From Nitrobacter sp. NHB1 (GTDB lineage Bacteria; Pseudomonadota; Alphaproteobacteria; Rhizobiales; Xanthobacteraceae), in assembly GCF_036964665.1 (NCBI RefSeq), contig NZ_JBAMDA010000001.1, positions 806,001-870,000 on the forward strand: a stretch of 64,000 bases of DNA, in the 5' to 3' direction. The first letter of the stretch is position 1. The number at the start of each line of letters is the position of its first letter. Positions 56,463 to 62,943 of this stretch are shown here, piece by piece. The position numbers and the translations under genes are program-made. Under the pieces are notes generated by a model that saw only the letters and a list, made by a program, of their open reading frames with translations, was not told where the DNA came from and searched no databases.

Positions 56463-56669
56463 TTATATGGCAATGTCGCGATCTGCGCCAATGAAACTCT
56501 GGAACTCCCCCGACGCATTTATCTCGCGGACGATGTCCGTAGCCCCCGATAAACTGTCCGTCAACGCACAGTTGCGGAATCATGGGCCACTGGGAGAATT
56601 CCTTGATCCCATCACATCTCTGGTGAATCCAGCACGTCGGCGGCTTCGTAGCTCAACAGCAGCTTATTG
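56463..56669 (-). pseudogene. Broken glutaredoxin (Grx4 type), C-terminal half with frameshifts
   Basis: Read across frames, the minus strand gives [12 protein letters not shown], then [20 protein letters not shown] and FIGG, then [20 protein letters not shown] with a TAA at 56463. This is the C-terminal half of a monothiol glutaredoxin (compare the D(G/R)GIKEFSxWPTIPQLYV..EFVGGxDIVREM pattern). One frameshift separates the first and second segments, and one extra base (near 56535) separates the second and third. The CGFS active site and the N-terminal half are absent. The stop lies 11 bp before the BolA-like start, as in a functional grx-bolA pair. Confidence 0.8.
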
Positions 56670-56852
56670 CACCTTGAAAGTGAGCGCTAAAAACGAAGAA
56701 GGGGTCGCTGCTAGCGACCCGCTCGTCTTTATTCGGCGGCTCGTTGTATGAACCTTGATCGTATTCGCCGCCTCTACCTATAGGCAAATGTGAACTGTTG
56801 AGACGTCTAAGTTGAGTGAGTGCCATAGTTTCATCTTGGCTCCTTCTCACCA
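56670..56852. other. Gap in the element remnant, no intact gene
   Basis: 183 bp with a GGGTCGCT / AGCGACCC hairpin near 56703-56721. On the minus strand AAGGAGCCAAG precedes a short frame (MKLWHSLNLDVSTVHICL, 56770-56826 region), too short to call a gene. Confidence 0.35.
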
Positions 56853-57029
56853 CTAGGTCGTTTGTGGGTCAGCAACTGACATCGGAGCCGTGGCGGCGAA
56901 GGTCTGCAATGGGTCATTCGCGTTTGCTTCTGACATATCTGCAGCATGTCCGCCGTCGGGCAACGCAATGCTGATGTAGCCCTGTGCGGCCGGCGTCAAG
57001 AGTAGCGACGAGTCGATGCCCTTCTCATG
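56853..57029 (-). other. Open frame without a start, possible gene fragment
   Basis: On the minus strand a frame of 59 codons (HEKGIDSSLLLTPAAQGYIS at its start; its end reads SVADPQTT) runs from after a TGA to the TAG at 56853. There is no start codon in frame at its beginning, though an ATG in the next frame overlaps it (ACATGAGAAGGGC), suggesting a frameshift. Product unknown. Confidence 0.3.
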
Positions 57030-57079
57030 TCAGTTTCTCCAGTGAGTGAAGGCCGAAGTGTGAGACGTTGGCCGAGAAA

Positions 57080-57104
57080 GCGGTTCGATTCCGCGTGGCC
57101 CACC
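57080..57104 (+). other. tRNA-like 3' fragment (T-arm and acceptor strand)
   Basis: GCGGTTCGATTCCGC forms a T-arm with the invariant TTCGATT loop, followed by GTGGCCC and ACCG where a tRNA would have its acceptor strand and ACCA. No D-arm or anticodon arm precedes it. It may be a second attachment-site relic. Confidence 0.35.
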
Positions 57105-57146
57105 GAGTTGTAAAACATTCGATATATCAGTAACTTATTTCGGGAT

Positions 57147-57221
57147 TGGCGCTCCCTAGCGGAATCGAACCGCTCTCTCCACCGTGAAAGGGTGGCGTCC
57201 TAACCGATAGACGAAGGGAGC
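57147..57221 (-). tRNA. tRNA-Glu (anticodon UUC)
   Basis: 75 nt including encoded CCA. Acceptor GCTCCCT pairs with AGGGAGC. D-arm TCGTCTATCGGTTAGGACGC, anticodon stem-loop CCACC-CTTTCAC-GGTGG giving UUC, T-arm GCGGTTCGATTCCGC. A 23-bp partial copy of its 3' end lies at 55812. Confidence 0.95.
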
Positions 57222-57499
57222 TGAACTTTTCAGCGACGAATCGCGCCGTCGTTTCAGTCTCAAATCCGCTGCGATATTGCCGTTAAATCAATATCCTATA
57301 ATGATTTGATCAGACGGTGTCTCCGGGCGGCGGTGAACCGGACCGGCGGCAGCGGCGGAACGTATAGTGGCGTTTGCCCGGAGGGGCAAGCATTCTCCCC
57401 GAACGATGCCGAAGCGGTGCAGGGTCTAGCCTGGCCGAAAAAGCGATGCAGACGAGGCCGCGGGCAGGCCGAGGCGTCAACTCCGATGGAGCATCCGGC

Positions 57500-57751
57500 A
57501 TGATGATATGGCGATCGTTGTATGGATTGCTTGTGGTGCTGTCCGTCGCCGACTTGTCCGCGTGGGCACAAACGCGCGATTCACACTTCTCCGGCCGCGA
57601 CATCAAGACCGAGCAGCCGGTCAAAAAATCGGGGCCGTCCGCGCGAAAACCCTGTCCGGAATTCGGACCCGGCTTCGTCAGGGTCGAGGGATCGTCGAGT
57701 TGCGTGCACATCGGCGGCAGCATCGGCGTCGATGCCGGCACGGGACGCTGA
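57500..57751 (+). CDS. Small secreted protein with C-terminal porin-like motif
   Basis: An 83-residue protein: signal peptide (MMIWRSLYGLLVVLSVADL, cleavage near AWAQ), a hydrophilic linker, and the C-terminal motif CPEFGPGFVRVEGSSSC, then VHIGGSIGVDAG. The GPGFVRVEGSSSCVxIGGS stretch resembles the N-terminal strand of Bradyrhizobium porins, here as a stand-alone short protein. Two cysteines could form a disulfide. ATG pairs at 57500 and 57503; either may start. Function unknown. Confidence 0.7.
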   Translation: MMIWRSLYGLLVVLSVADLSAWAQTRDSHFSGRDIKTEQPVKKSGPSARKPCPEFGPGFVRVEGSSSCVHIGGSIGVDAGTGR

Positions 57752-57857
57752 CGCTGCGTCGGGATGCCGGAGCGCGTTCAGCACACCGATAGGGCGCAAC
57801 GAGCGCGCAGGCATGAGACGCCCGCTCAGCGAGACCGATCAAAAGCCGTCCGCGGCC

Positions 57858-58307
57858 TCACCAATGACCGGTGTTGGGCATTGAACTCCACGGCTCGGCC
57901 GGCGGCCGGGCATCGCCCTTTTGCAACAGCTCGATCGAGTGCAGGTCCGGCGAGCGGATGAACGCCATCTGGCCGTCGCGGGGCGGGCGATTGATCGTAA
58001 CCCCGAGCTTCATCAATCGGTCGCACGTCGCATAGATGTCGTCGACCTCATAGGCGAGGTGGCCGAAATAGCGGTCCTCGCCGTATGTCTCCTCGTCCCA
58101 GTTGTAGGTTAGTTCGACCAGCGGCGCGCCGCGGCCGCTGGATTGCTTAACGAGGTTTTCGTCCTCGGGGGCGCACAGAAACACCAGCGTGAATTTCGCC
58201 TTGTCGTTGTCGACGCGCCGGACTTCCTTCAGTCCCAGCGCATCCACGTAAAACTTCAGTGCGATCTCGAGATTGCGCACGCGCAGCATGGTGTGGAGAT
58301 AGCGCAT
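57858..58307 (-). CDS. gloA: Lactoylglutathione lyase-like (glyoxalase I) VOC protein
   Basis: A 149-residue VOC enzyme starting MRYLHTMLRVRNLEIALKFY, close to glyoxalase I, which isomerises the methylglyoxal-glutathione adduct. Metal ligands are His5, a Glu in LVELTYNW, His in FGHLAYEVDD, and the Glu of HSIELLQK. The middle RFGHLAYEVDDIYATCDRL and NWDEE segments agree with GloA. The start at 58307 was chosen over the longer frame (58466). The 32 bp before the ATG are a perfect tandem duplication containing its ribosome site. Confidence 0.85.
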   Translation of the reverse strand: MRYLHTMLRVRNLEIALKFYVDALGLKEVRRVDNDKAKFTLVFLCAPEDENLVKQSSGRGAPLVELTYNWDEETYGEDRYFGHLAYEVDDIYATCDRLMKLGVTINRPPRDGQMAFIRSPDLHSIELLQKGDARPPAEPWSSMPNTGHW

Positions 58308-58308
58308 G

Positions 58309-58340
58309 TTCCAAGTCTCCCTGCTTCCAAGTCTCCCTGC
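58309..58340. repeat. 16-bp perfect tandem duplication in the gloA leader
   Basis: TTCCAAGTCTCCCTGC occurs twice in direct succession (58309-58324, 58325-58340), ending two bases before the gloA-like start on the minus strand. Read on that strand each unit carries AGGGAGA, so the ribosome-binding region is duplicated. Confidence 0.9.
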
Positions 58341-58515
58341 GGACATATAATTTTGCTTTGTCACCTGATAACAGCAAAATCCATGTGAGAGCAGACAAAA
58401 GCGGATTTCCGGGAAAAGCAAAAAATACGGGTGGATTGAATCCGGCCGCTCCGGTTCTGCAACCAAACCAAATGGACCGCGTTAATTCGCCGATGCTTCG
58501 CGAGAGGACAGGGAC

Positions 58516-58851
58516 ATGAAAAAGACGGCGATCATGATTGCGACCGTGGCGACAATTGGCGCTGTTGTGGCGGCGCCGGCACCGGCTCAGGCGCATGGAA
58601 TAGGGCCGGGTCTTGGATTCGGCCTTGCCATCGGCGCGCTGGCCGCGGGCGCAGCGGCGAGTTCATACTATTATGGACCCTACGGGTATTCCGGAGGCTA
58701 TTACGGGCCGCGCTACTACCGGCCGTATTATGGACCGGTCTACTACGGCGGGTGGTCCCCAGCCTACTACGGCGGCTCTTATGGGTATTACGGAGGTCCA
58801 TACCGACATTGGCATCATCGGCACTGGCATCATCGGCACCATCACTGGTGA
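58516..58851 (+). CDS. Secreted Tyr/Gly-rich protein with His-rich end
   Basis: A 111-residue protein: signal peptide ending APAQA, a short hydrophobic Gly/Ala stretch (GLGFGLAIGALAAGAAA, possibly a membrane segment), a Tyr/Gly/Pro-rich middle (YYYGPYGYSGGYYGPRYYRP), and a His/Trp-rich end. Such low-complexity envelope proteins are frequent in Bradyrhizobium relatives with unknown role. GAGAGGACAGGGAC precedes the ATG. Confidence 0.78.
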   Translation: MKKTAIMIATVATIGAVVAAPAPAQAHGIGPGLGFGLAIGALAAGAAASSYYYGPYGYSGGYYGPRYYRPYYGPVYYGGWSPAYYGGSYGYYGGPYRHWHHRHWHHRHHHW

Positions 58852-58897
58852 TCCGACGCAGGGATCACAGGTCGCAATGCCTCAGGGATGAAGCGCA

Positions 58898-59104
58898 TCA
58901 TTCAGGGGTATTGGCGACGTTGGTCGGCTGCGACCCGTCGAGTGTTCTGCCTATACGAGCGCGAACGGATTTGTAGTATTCGTCCCGTTCCTGTTGGAGC
59001 TTGGCTTGATGCGCCTTGAAATTGGCGACGCGCCGCGCGATGTCGGCTCGCTCCGATCCTGGCCTGTCTTCCGGACCCGTCTGATTTTTTTGTTCGTGCG
59101 CCAT
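58898..59104 (-). CDS. Small conserved-looking hydrophilic protein
   Basis: A 68-residue protein (MAHEQKNQTGPEDRPGSERA at its start), followed by a helix RVANFKAHQAKLQQERDEYYKSVRARI. The DIARRVANFKAHQxKLxxEREEYY pattern is one I associate with small cytoplasmic proteins of this family; function unknown. The frame extends upstream to 59155 without a good start. Confidence 0.6.
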   Translation of the reverse strand: MAHEQKNQTGPEDRPGSERADIARRVANFKAHQAKLQQERDEYYKSVRARIGRTLDGSQPTNVANTPE

Positions 59105-59548
59105 TACGATTCTTTGACTCCGGCATTTGCGCTCTGTTTGGAACAATTTCAACAAAGCGGATGGGGCGCGTCAATCGAACGTATTTGCGAAGGAGCTATT
59201 CGCGCCCGCAACGCCCGATGAATGAAATAATGAGGTGTGCCGCCCGACTCCCGCGATCATGGCCAGCAAACGCGGCGCGGCGCTGATGATCCTCGACGAA
59301 GAGCCGTCGGACAGCCGATTTTGTCATCCGGATCGACATCGGCGTCACATAGATGGTCGATCTGGAATCGGAAAAAATTGATTCGCACATGTGCAAGACT
59401 GTTCATAGGTCGCGGTCAATTTATTTTTTGTCTTGCGACGCCGGCGAGAGTGTTATCTTTTGATTCGTGAGATTCGTGGGGCTATATACGTTTGTTAATG
59501 ACGGTGTCGCACAGACGACAGCCGCAGTGATGTGTGGGGTCCTGGGTC
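59105..59548. other. Long leader region before the cold-shock gene
   Basis: 444 bp. The part near 59370-59480 is AT-rich, with TTTATTTTTTGTC. Long untranslated leaders are typical of cold-shock genes, but I cannot locate the transcription start. No supported frame. Confidence 0.45.
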
Positions 59549-60202
59549 ATGGGGTCGGATGGTTTTGAATCCAGGAAGTTTGGAGGCTCGGCGGTGAGCG
59601 ATCACCTCGGGTCGAAGGACTTTTCTGGAACGGCGGATCGGGAATCGGGGGTTGGTCCGTTTACGGGGCTTGGAGAATCCCCCGCGAACATTGTCGAGAT
59701 CAGCGGCGTCATCAAATGGTTCGACGCTTCAAAGGGCTACGGTTTCATCGTCCCTGATAACGGCTGGTCGGATGTGCTCCTGCATGTCACCGTGCTTCGT
59801 CGCGACGGCTATCAGACGGCTTACGAGGGCGCCCGTCTGATCTGCGAATGCGTGCAGCGAGCAAAGGGCTATCAGGTGTTCCGGATCACCTCCATGGACG
59901 AGTCCACCGCAATTCACCCGGCGCAGATGCTGCCGCCGCGGACCCATGTCAGCGTAACGCCGACCAGCGGCCTGGAGCGGGCGCAGGTGAAATGGTTCAA
60001 CCGGTTACGCGGTTTTGGTTTCTTGACGTGCGGCGAAGGGACGCCGGATATTTTCGTTCACATGGAAACGCTACGGCGCTTCGGCATGACGGAGCTTCGA
60101 CCGGGACAGTTCGTGCTGGTCCGGTTCGGGCCGGGCTCCAAGGGCATGATGGCGGCAGAAATCCAGCCGGAAACCGGCGCCCCCAGCCTGTCCTCTCACT
60201 GA
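59549..60202 (+). CDS. Tandem cold-shock domain protein
   Basis: A 217-residue protein with two cold-shock domains. The first (about residues 52-117) contains GVIKWFDASKGYGFIVPDNG and the RNP2 element VLLHVTVL; the second (about 144-211) contains AQVKWFNRLRGFGFLTCGEG and DIFVHMETL. CSD proteins bind single-stranded RNA or DNA and act as RNA chaperones. Double-CSD proteins of about 200 residues are typical of Rhizobiales, while enteric Csps are about 70. The start at 59549 (MGSDGFESRKFGG) matches relatives; a GTG at 59534 is an alternative. Confidence 0.92.
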   Translation: MGSDGFESRKFGGSAVSDHLGSKDFSGTADRESGVGPFTGLGESPANIVEISGVIKWFDASKGYGFIVPDNGWSDVLLHVTVLRRDGYQTAYEGARLICECVQRAKGYQVFRITSMDESTAIHPAQMLPPRTHVSVTPTSGLERAQVKWFNRLRGFGFLTCGEGTPDIFVHMETLRRFGMTELRPGQFVLVRFGPGSKGMMAAEIQPETGAPSLSSH

Positions 60203-60376
60203 TCTGGCGAGCGGACCGCCGCCGAAGGCGCCCCGCGCCGGGTTTGACCGCTTGAGGCCCGACCTTCCGGAAATCGTGTTTTGTGGCCGCACGGCCGGCC
60301 GGCTATTGCTCGCGTCGTGGCTGGTGGTCCGTTTCCGGCGGCTACGCATGATCCTTTGTTCCTGACAGGTTGCCAG

Positions 60377-60868
60377 ATGATGCGAGTGCGGAAGGTCGGT
60401 CTTGGGTGGCTGCGCGCCGGCTTGTGGATTGCGCTGCTTTGGTGGATCGGCGTGGTCGCGCCGGGCGGCGCCGGTGTCCATGCCGCCGAATTCCAGCCGC
60501 TGGAAATCGCGACCCGAGCCGGCGTGAAGATATTCTCGGTCGAGATGGCGACGACCGAGAAGGAGAAGGAGACTGGACTGATGTATCGGAAGCATCTGCC
60601 GGACGGGCAGGGCATGCTGTTCGATTTTTCTCCGGCTCAGCAGGTGTCGATGTGGATGAAAAACACCTACATCTCGCTCGACATGATATTTATCGGCCCT
60701 GATGGCCGCATCCTCCGGATCGCCGAGAACACCGAGCCGCTCTCGACCCGGATCATTCCCTCACGCGGTCCGGCCAAAGGTGTGCTTGAGGTGATCGCGG
60801 GGACCGCGAAAAAGTATGGCATCGCGCCGGGCGACAGGGTCTCGCACCCGCTCTTCAACGGCCATTGA
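60377..60868 (+). CDS. DUF192 family exported protein
   Basis: A 163-residue protein: signal peptide or anchor (about 14-32, LWIALLWWIGVVAPGGAG) ending near VHAAE, then a DUF192 domain with FSVEMATTEKEKETGLMYRK, GMLFDFSPAQQVSMWMKNTYISLDMIFI and RGPAKGVLEVIAGTAKKYGI. The family is widespread, exported, with an unknown activity. ATGs at 60377 and 60380 are both possible. A palindromic repeat follows its stop by 8 bp. Confidence 0.88.
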   Translation: MMRVRKVGLGWLRAGLWIALLWWIGVVAPGGAGVHAAEFQPLEIATRAGVKIFSVEMATTEKEKETGLMYRKHLPDGQGMLFDFSPAQQVSMWMKNTYISLDMIFIGPDGRILRIAENTEPLSTRIIPSRGPAKGVLEVIAGTAKKYGIAPGDRVSHPLFNGH

Positions 60869-60876
60869 GGTCCGTT

Positions 60877-61064
60877 AGAGCATTTCCCGGTGAAGTGGCA
60901 CCGGTTCACCGTAAGGAAATTCGACCACTCAATAGCTTGGAGCGTTTTCGAGCGAAGCATGTCCTCGGGCTTGACCCGAGGACGGGTCACGGTTCGCGTC
61001 AAGAAAACGCGCCAAATCAAAGTCATAGAGCCCCGTTTGCGATTCCATCAGGAGCGGAGGCTCT
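60877..61064 (+). repeat. Compound repeat: TTTCCCGG unit plus family A copy 6 (long variant)
   Basis: 60877-60941 is AGAGCATTTCCCGGTGAAGTGG to AATAGCTTGGAGCG, an arm whose inverted copy lies at 61832-61900. From 60941 it is a family A copy with the long-variant hairpin TCCTCGGGCTTGACCCGAGGA and an end CTGGGC-less hairpin (GATTCCATCAGGAGC) that has mutated pairing. Confidence 0.85.
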
Positions 61065-61118
61065 GGGCGGCTTGCTGGGCCAGTCGGAAGCATGTAACGA
61101 CATCGGTTCCCAGCAGAT

Positions 61119-61195
61119 CGGGGTATAGCGCAGCCTGGTAGCGCGGCAGTTTTGGGTACTGCAGGTCGTTGGTTCGAATCCAGCTGCCCCGACCA
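61119..61195 (+). tRNA. tRNA-Pro (anticodon UGG)
   Basis: 77 nt including encoded CCA. Acceptor CGGGGTA pairs with TGCCCCG. D-arm GCGCAGCCTGGTAGCGC, anticodon stem-loop GCAGT-TTTGGGT-ACTGC giving UGG, T-arm with GGTTCGAATCC. Phage-type genes follow directly, as at an attachment site. Confidence 0.95.
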
Positions 61196-61204
61196 ATAGA
61201 ATCA

Positions 61205-61381
61205 ATGGCTTTGATAGTTCTTCAGCACGCAAATCTTCCCATAAAATTCGACCGGGAAGGCTATGGGAATATTGTGATGTCGACATATTTCGGGAGCGAA
61301 GCCCCGCGCCCTCGAGGTCAGCGCCGGCGTCGCAAGATCGCCGACAGCATCACCAAAGCAATCGAAGAGGTTTTGAAATGA
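61205..61381 (+). CDS. Small ORF after tRNA-Pro, probable phage remnant
   Basis: A 58-residue frame (MALIVLQHANLPIKFDREGY at its start) with a basic patch (PRPRGQRRRRKIADSI) and a C-terminal helix. Its stop overlaps the ATG of the next frame by four bases (ATGA), which argues that both were translated together. No known domain. No strong ribosome site; the start may be internal (MSTYFGSE). Confidence 0.5.
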   Translation: MALIVLQHANLPIKFDREGYGNIVMSTYFGSEAPRPRGQRRRRKIADSITKAIEEVLK

Positions 61382-61797
61382 TCGACCGCAGCACTAGCAC
61401 TTGCTCTCGGCAGCTTCAGTTTGCCGGCAAGGTTCGCACCTTCAATTTGAATGACCCCAGGGTTCTCGCCATGATCGCAGGCGGGGCGAAATTGAAGCAG
61501 GTCGCCAAGATGGTCACGATTGCTCGTCTCGGCATAGGCAGGGCGCCGTTTGCCGGACAATACGGCGACACCCCGGAGGCTTGCCATAAGCGCTTTCTCG
61601 AACAGATCTATTCGGTTACGGATGTGGAGAACGTGATCGCGCTCGGATTGATTGGTGGCGGGATGGCCGAAGATGAAGCGTTCGCGCTTGTCGATGAGCA
61701 TGTCACTGGTAAGCCACTCGAAGCCAACGCGCTGATTGCATCGGAAACCATTGCCGCGCTGTGCGACCGCAGCGAGAGAACGAAACAGACGCCCTAG
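61378..61797 (+). CDS. Phage tail-assembly-chaperone-like protein
   Basis: A 139-residue protein. NVIALGLIGGGMAEDEAFALVDEHVTGKPLEAN resembles the LxLGLxGGGMxxxxAxxLVDxxVxGxP pattern of tail assembly chaperones (Phage_TAC, gpG/GTA type), small proteins encoded between tail tube and tape measure genes. No other tail genes are nearby, so it is an orphan of a former prophage or gene-transfer-agent region. It overlaps the preceding frame by four bases and lies between two inverted repeat arms. Confidence 0.6.
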   Translation: MIDRSTSTCSRQLQFAGKVRTFNLNDPRVLAMIAGGAKLKQVAKMVTIARLGIGRAPFAGQYGDTPEACHKRFLEQIYSVTDVENVIALGLIGGGMAEDEAFALVDEHVTGKPLEANALIASETIAALCDRSERTKQTP

Positions 61798-61806
61798 GAG
61801 GCTTAC

Positions 61807-61900
61807 CGTTCTGATGGAATCAGAACAGGCGCTCCAAGCTTTTGAGTGGTCGCATTTCCTTACGGTGACCCGGTGTCCACTTCACCGGGAAATGCTCTAG
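61807..61900 (-). repeat. Inverted counterpart of the 60877 repeat
   Basis: 61832-61900 (CCAAGCTTTTGAGTGGTCGC to GGGAAATGCTCTAG) is the reverse complement of 60877-60941 with a few differences. It is preceded by GTTCTGATGGAATCAGAAC, a family A end hairpin. The two arms bracket about 0.9 kb with tRNA-Pro and two phage-like frames. Confidence 0.85.
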
Positions 61901-62112
61901 CCGGGCTGATGTTCTACCTTATCGGTTTGTTCGCCGCGCCATTCTCAAAACCCGTATCGCGGGATAATGAGCGGTCGAAGCAAGGCAGAGCATTAACGCC
62001 AACAAGACTTTTCTGATAGGTGTCATCTTCTCTTGAATGCATCCCATCCAAGGGAAGGGGCGCGCCAGCGGACCGGCGCACCCCTTTAGTGCTTGCGAAA
62101 AGACCGGGCGGA

Positions 62113-62439
62113 TCAGTACGGGCAGATCGTGCGGCCCCAGCGCGGGCTGTAGTAGCAACCGGGCGCCACGAAGCCCCAGCCGCGCCCGCGACCCCAGCCG
62201 CGTCCGCGGCCAACACCGCGACCCCAGCCGCCCCCGCGACCCCAGCCGCGTCCGCGGCCAATACCACGGCCACCGCCGCGTCCACCGCCGCGCCCGCGGG
62301 CTGCCGCCGACGTGGTCGATCCGGCGATCACAACCGAAGACACGCCGGCAACGCTGACAAAGTACACGCAAACCATCGCCGCTGCCGCCAGGACGCGGGT
62401 GACGATGCTGCGTTGCGCGCTCGAACTTTTTTGAGCCAT
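62113..62439 (-). CDS. Secreted or anchored Gly/Arg/Trp-repeat protein
   Basis: A 108-residue protein: N-terminal hydrophobic segment (about 15-36, VLAAAAMVCVYFVSVAGVSS), then RGRGGGRGGGRGIGRGRGWG-type repeats, and a C-terminal GFVAPGCYYSPRWGRTICPY with two cysteines. RGG-like repeats can bind nucleic acids, but in exported proteins of this family the role is unknown. The C-terminal CYY..WGRTICPY motif is shared with other small exported proteins. The frame extends to 62499 without better start. Confidence 0.7.
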   Translation of the reverse strand: MAQKSSSAQRSIVTRVLAAAAMVCVYFVSVAGVSSVVIAGSTTSAAARGRGGGRGGGRGIGRGRGWGRGGGWGRGVGRGRGWGRGRGWGFVAPGCYYSPRWGRTICPY

Positions 62440-62943
62440 CAGGAGAAACTCCCATTCTGTTGGCACCGTCTTGAGCCAGACCATTATCGCGACAAGCATT
62501 GTCGCGATTATAAGGCGGTCAGTTCGCTTTGGTTCGGTGCATGATGCAAATAATACAGATCAACGAATTTGAGCGTGTCGCCGTTCAGGGTTTCGGTCGG
62601 CTTCCCGCCCGGTCAAAGGTCGGCCCGTGACGCTTGCAGGTTCAAGCGTCGTGGTGAAAAAGCCTGGAAATGTTGCGGGATGTCAATGAGAAACCCGGCA
62701 TTGCCATCCCCGGCCTGCGTATCCTCCGGTTGCAATGGGCCGTTTTCAGGCATCGGCCCATTTGGGCCCATTTTCTGTTCCGGCCGCCATGAACTTAATT
62801 TCCCGCACAAGCGACGCACAAGGGCAGGCATAACGTGGCCCGCCGGCGGTGTGGCGCGTTAACCACTCATTCGCGTACGGGCTCGGCTCCTCGAAAAGGT
62901 GCGGAGCCCGAATTCTTCCTCCAGATTGCCCCGGCAGAGGCTC
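62440..62943. other. Intergenic leader before the carbamoyltransferase gene
   Basis: 504 bp. Contains nested short inverted pairs around 62748-62775 (GGGCCGTTTTCAGGCATCGGCCC and CCATTTGGGCCCATTT). Nothing resembling a gene; an unrecognised leader or promoter region. Confidence 0.4.

Noticed and set aside
56185-56583. Single 132-codon frame joining glutaredoxin and BolA parts as a fusion protein
   Set aside because: The joining segment is out of frame for glutaredoxin; restoring the frame gives a natural stop 11 bp before a bolA start with its own ribosome site.
61023-61286. Minus-strand frame with GAAGFEPTTCSTQN over tRNA-Pro
   Set aside because: Artefact of translating a tRNA-Pro gene.
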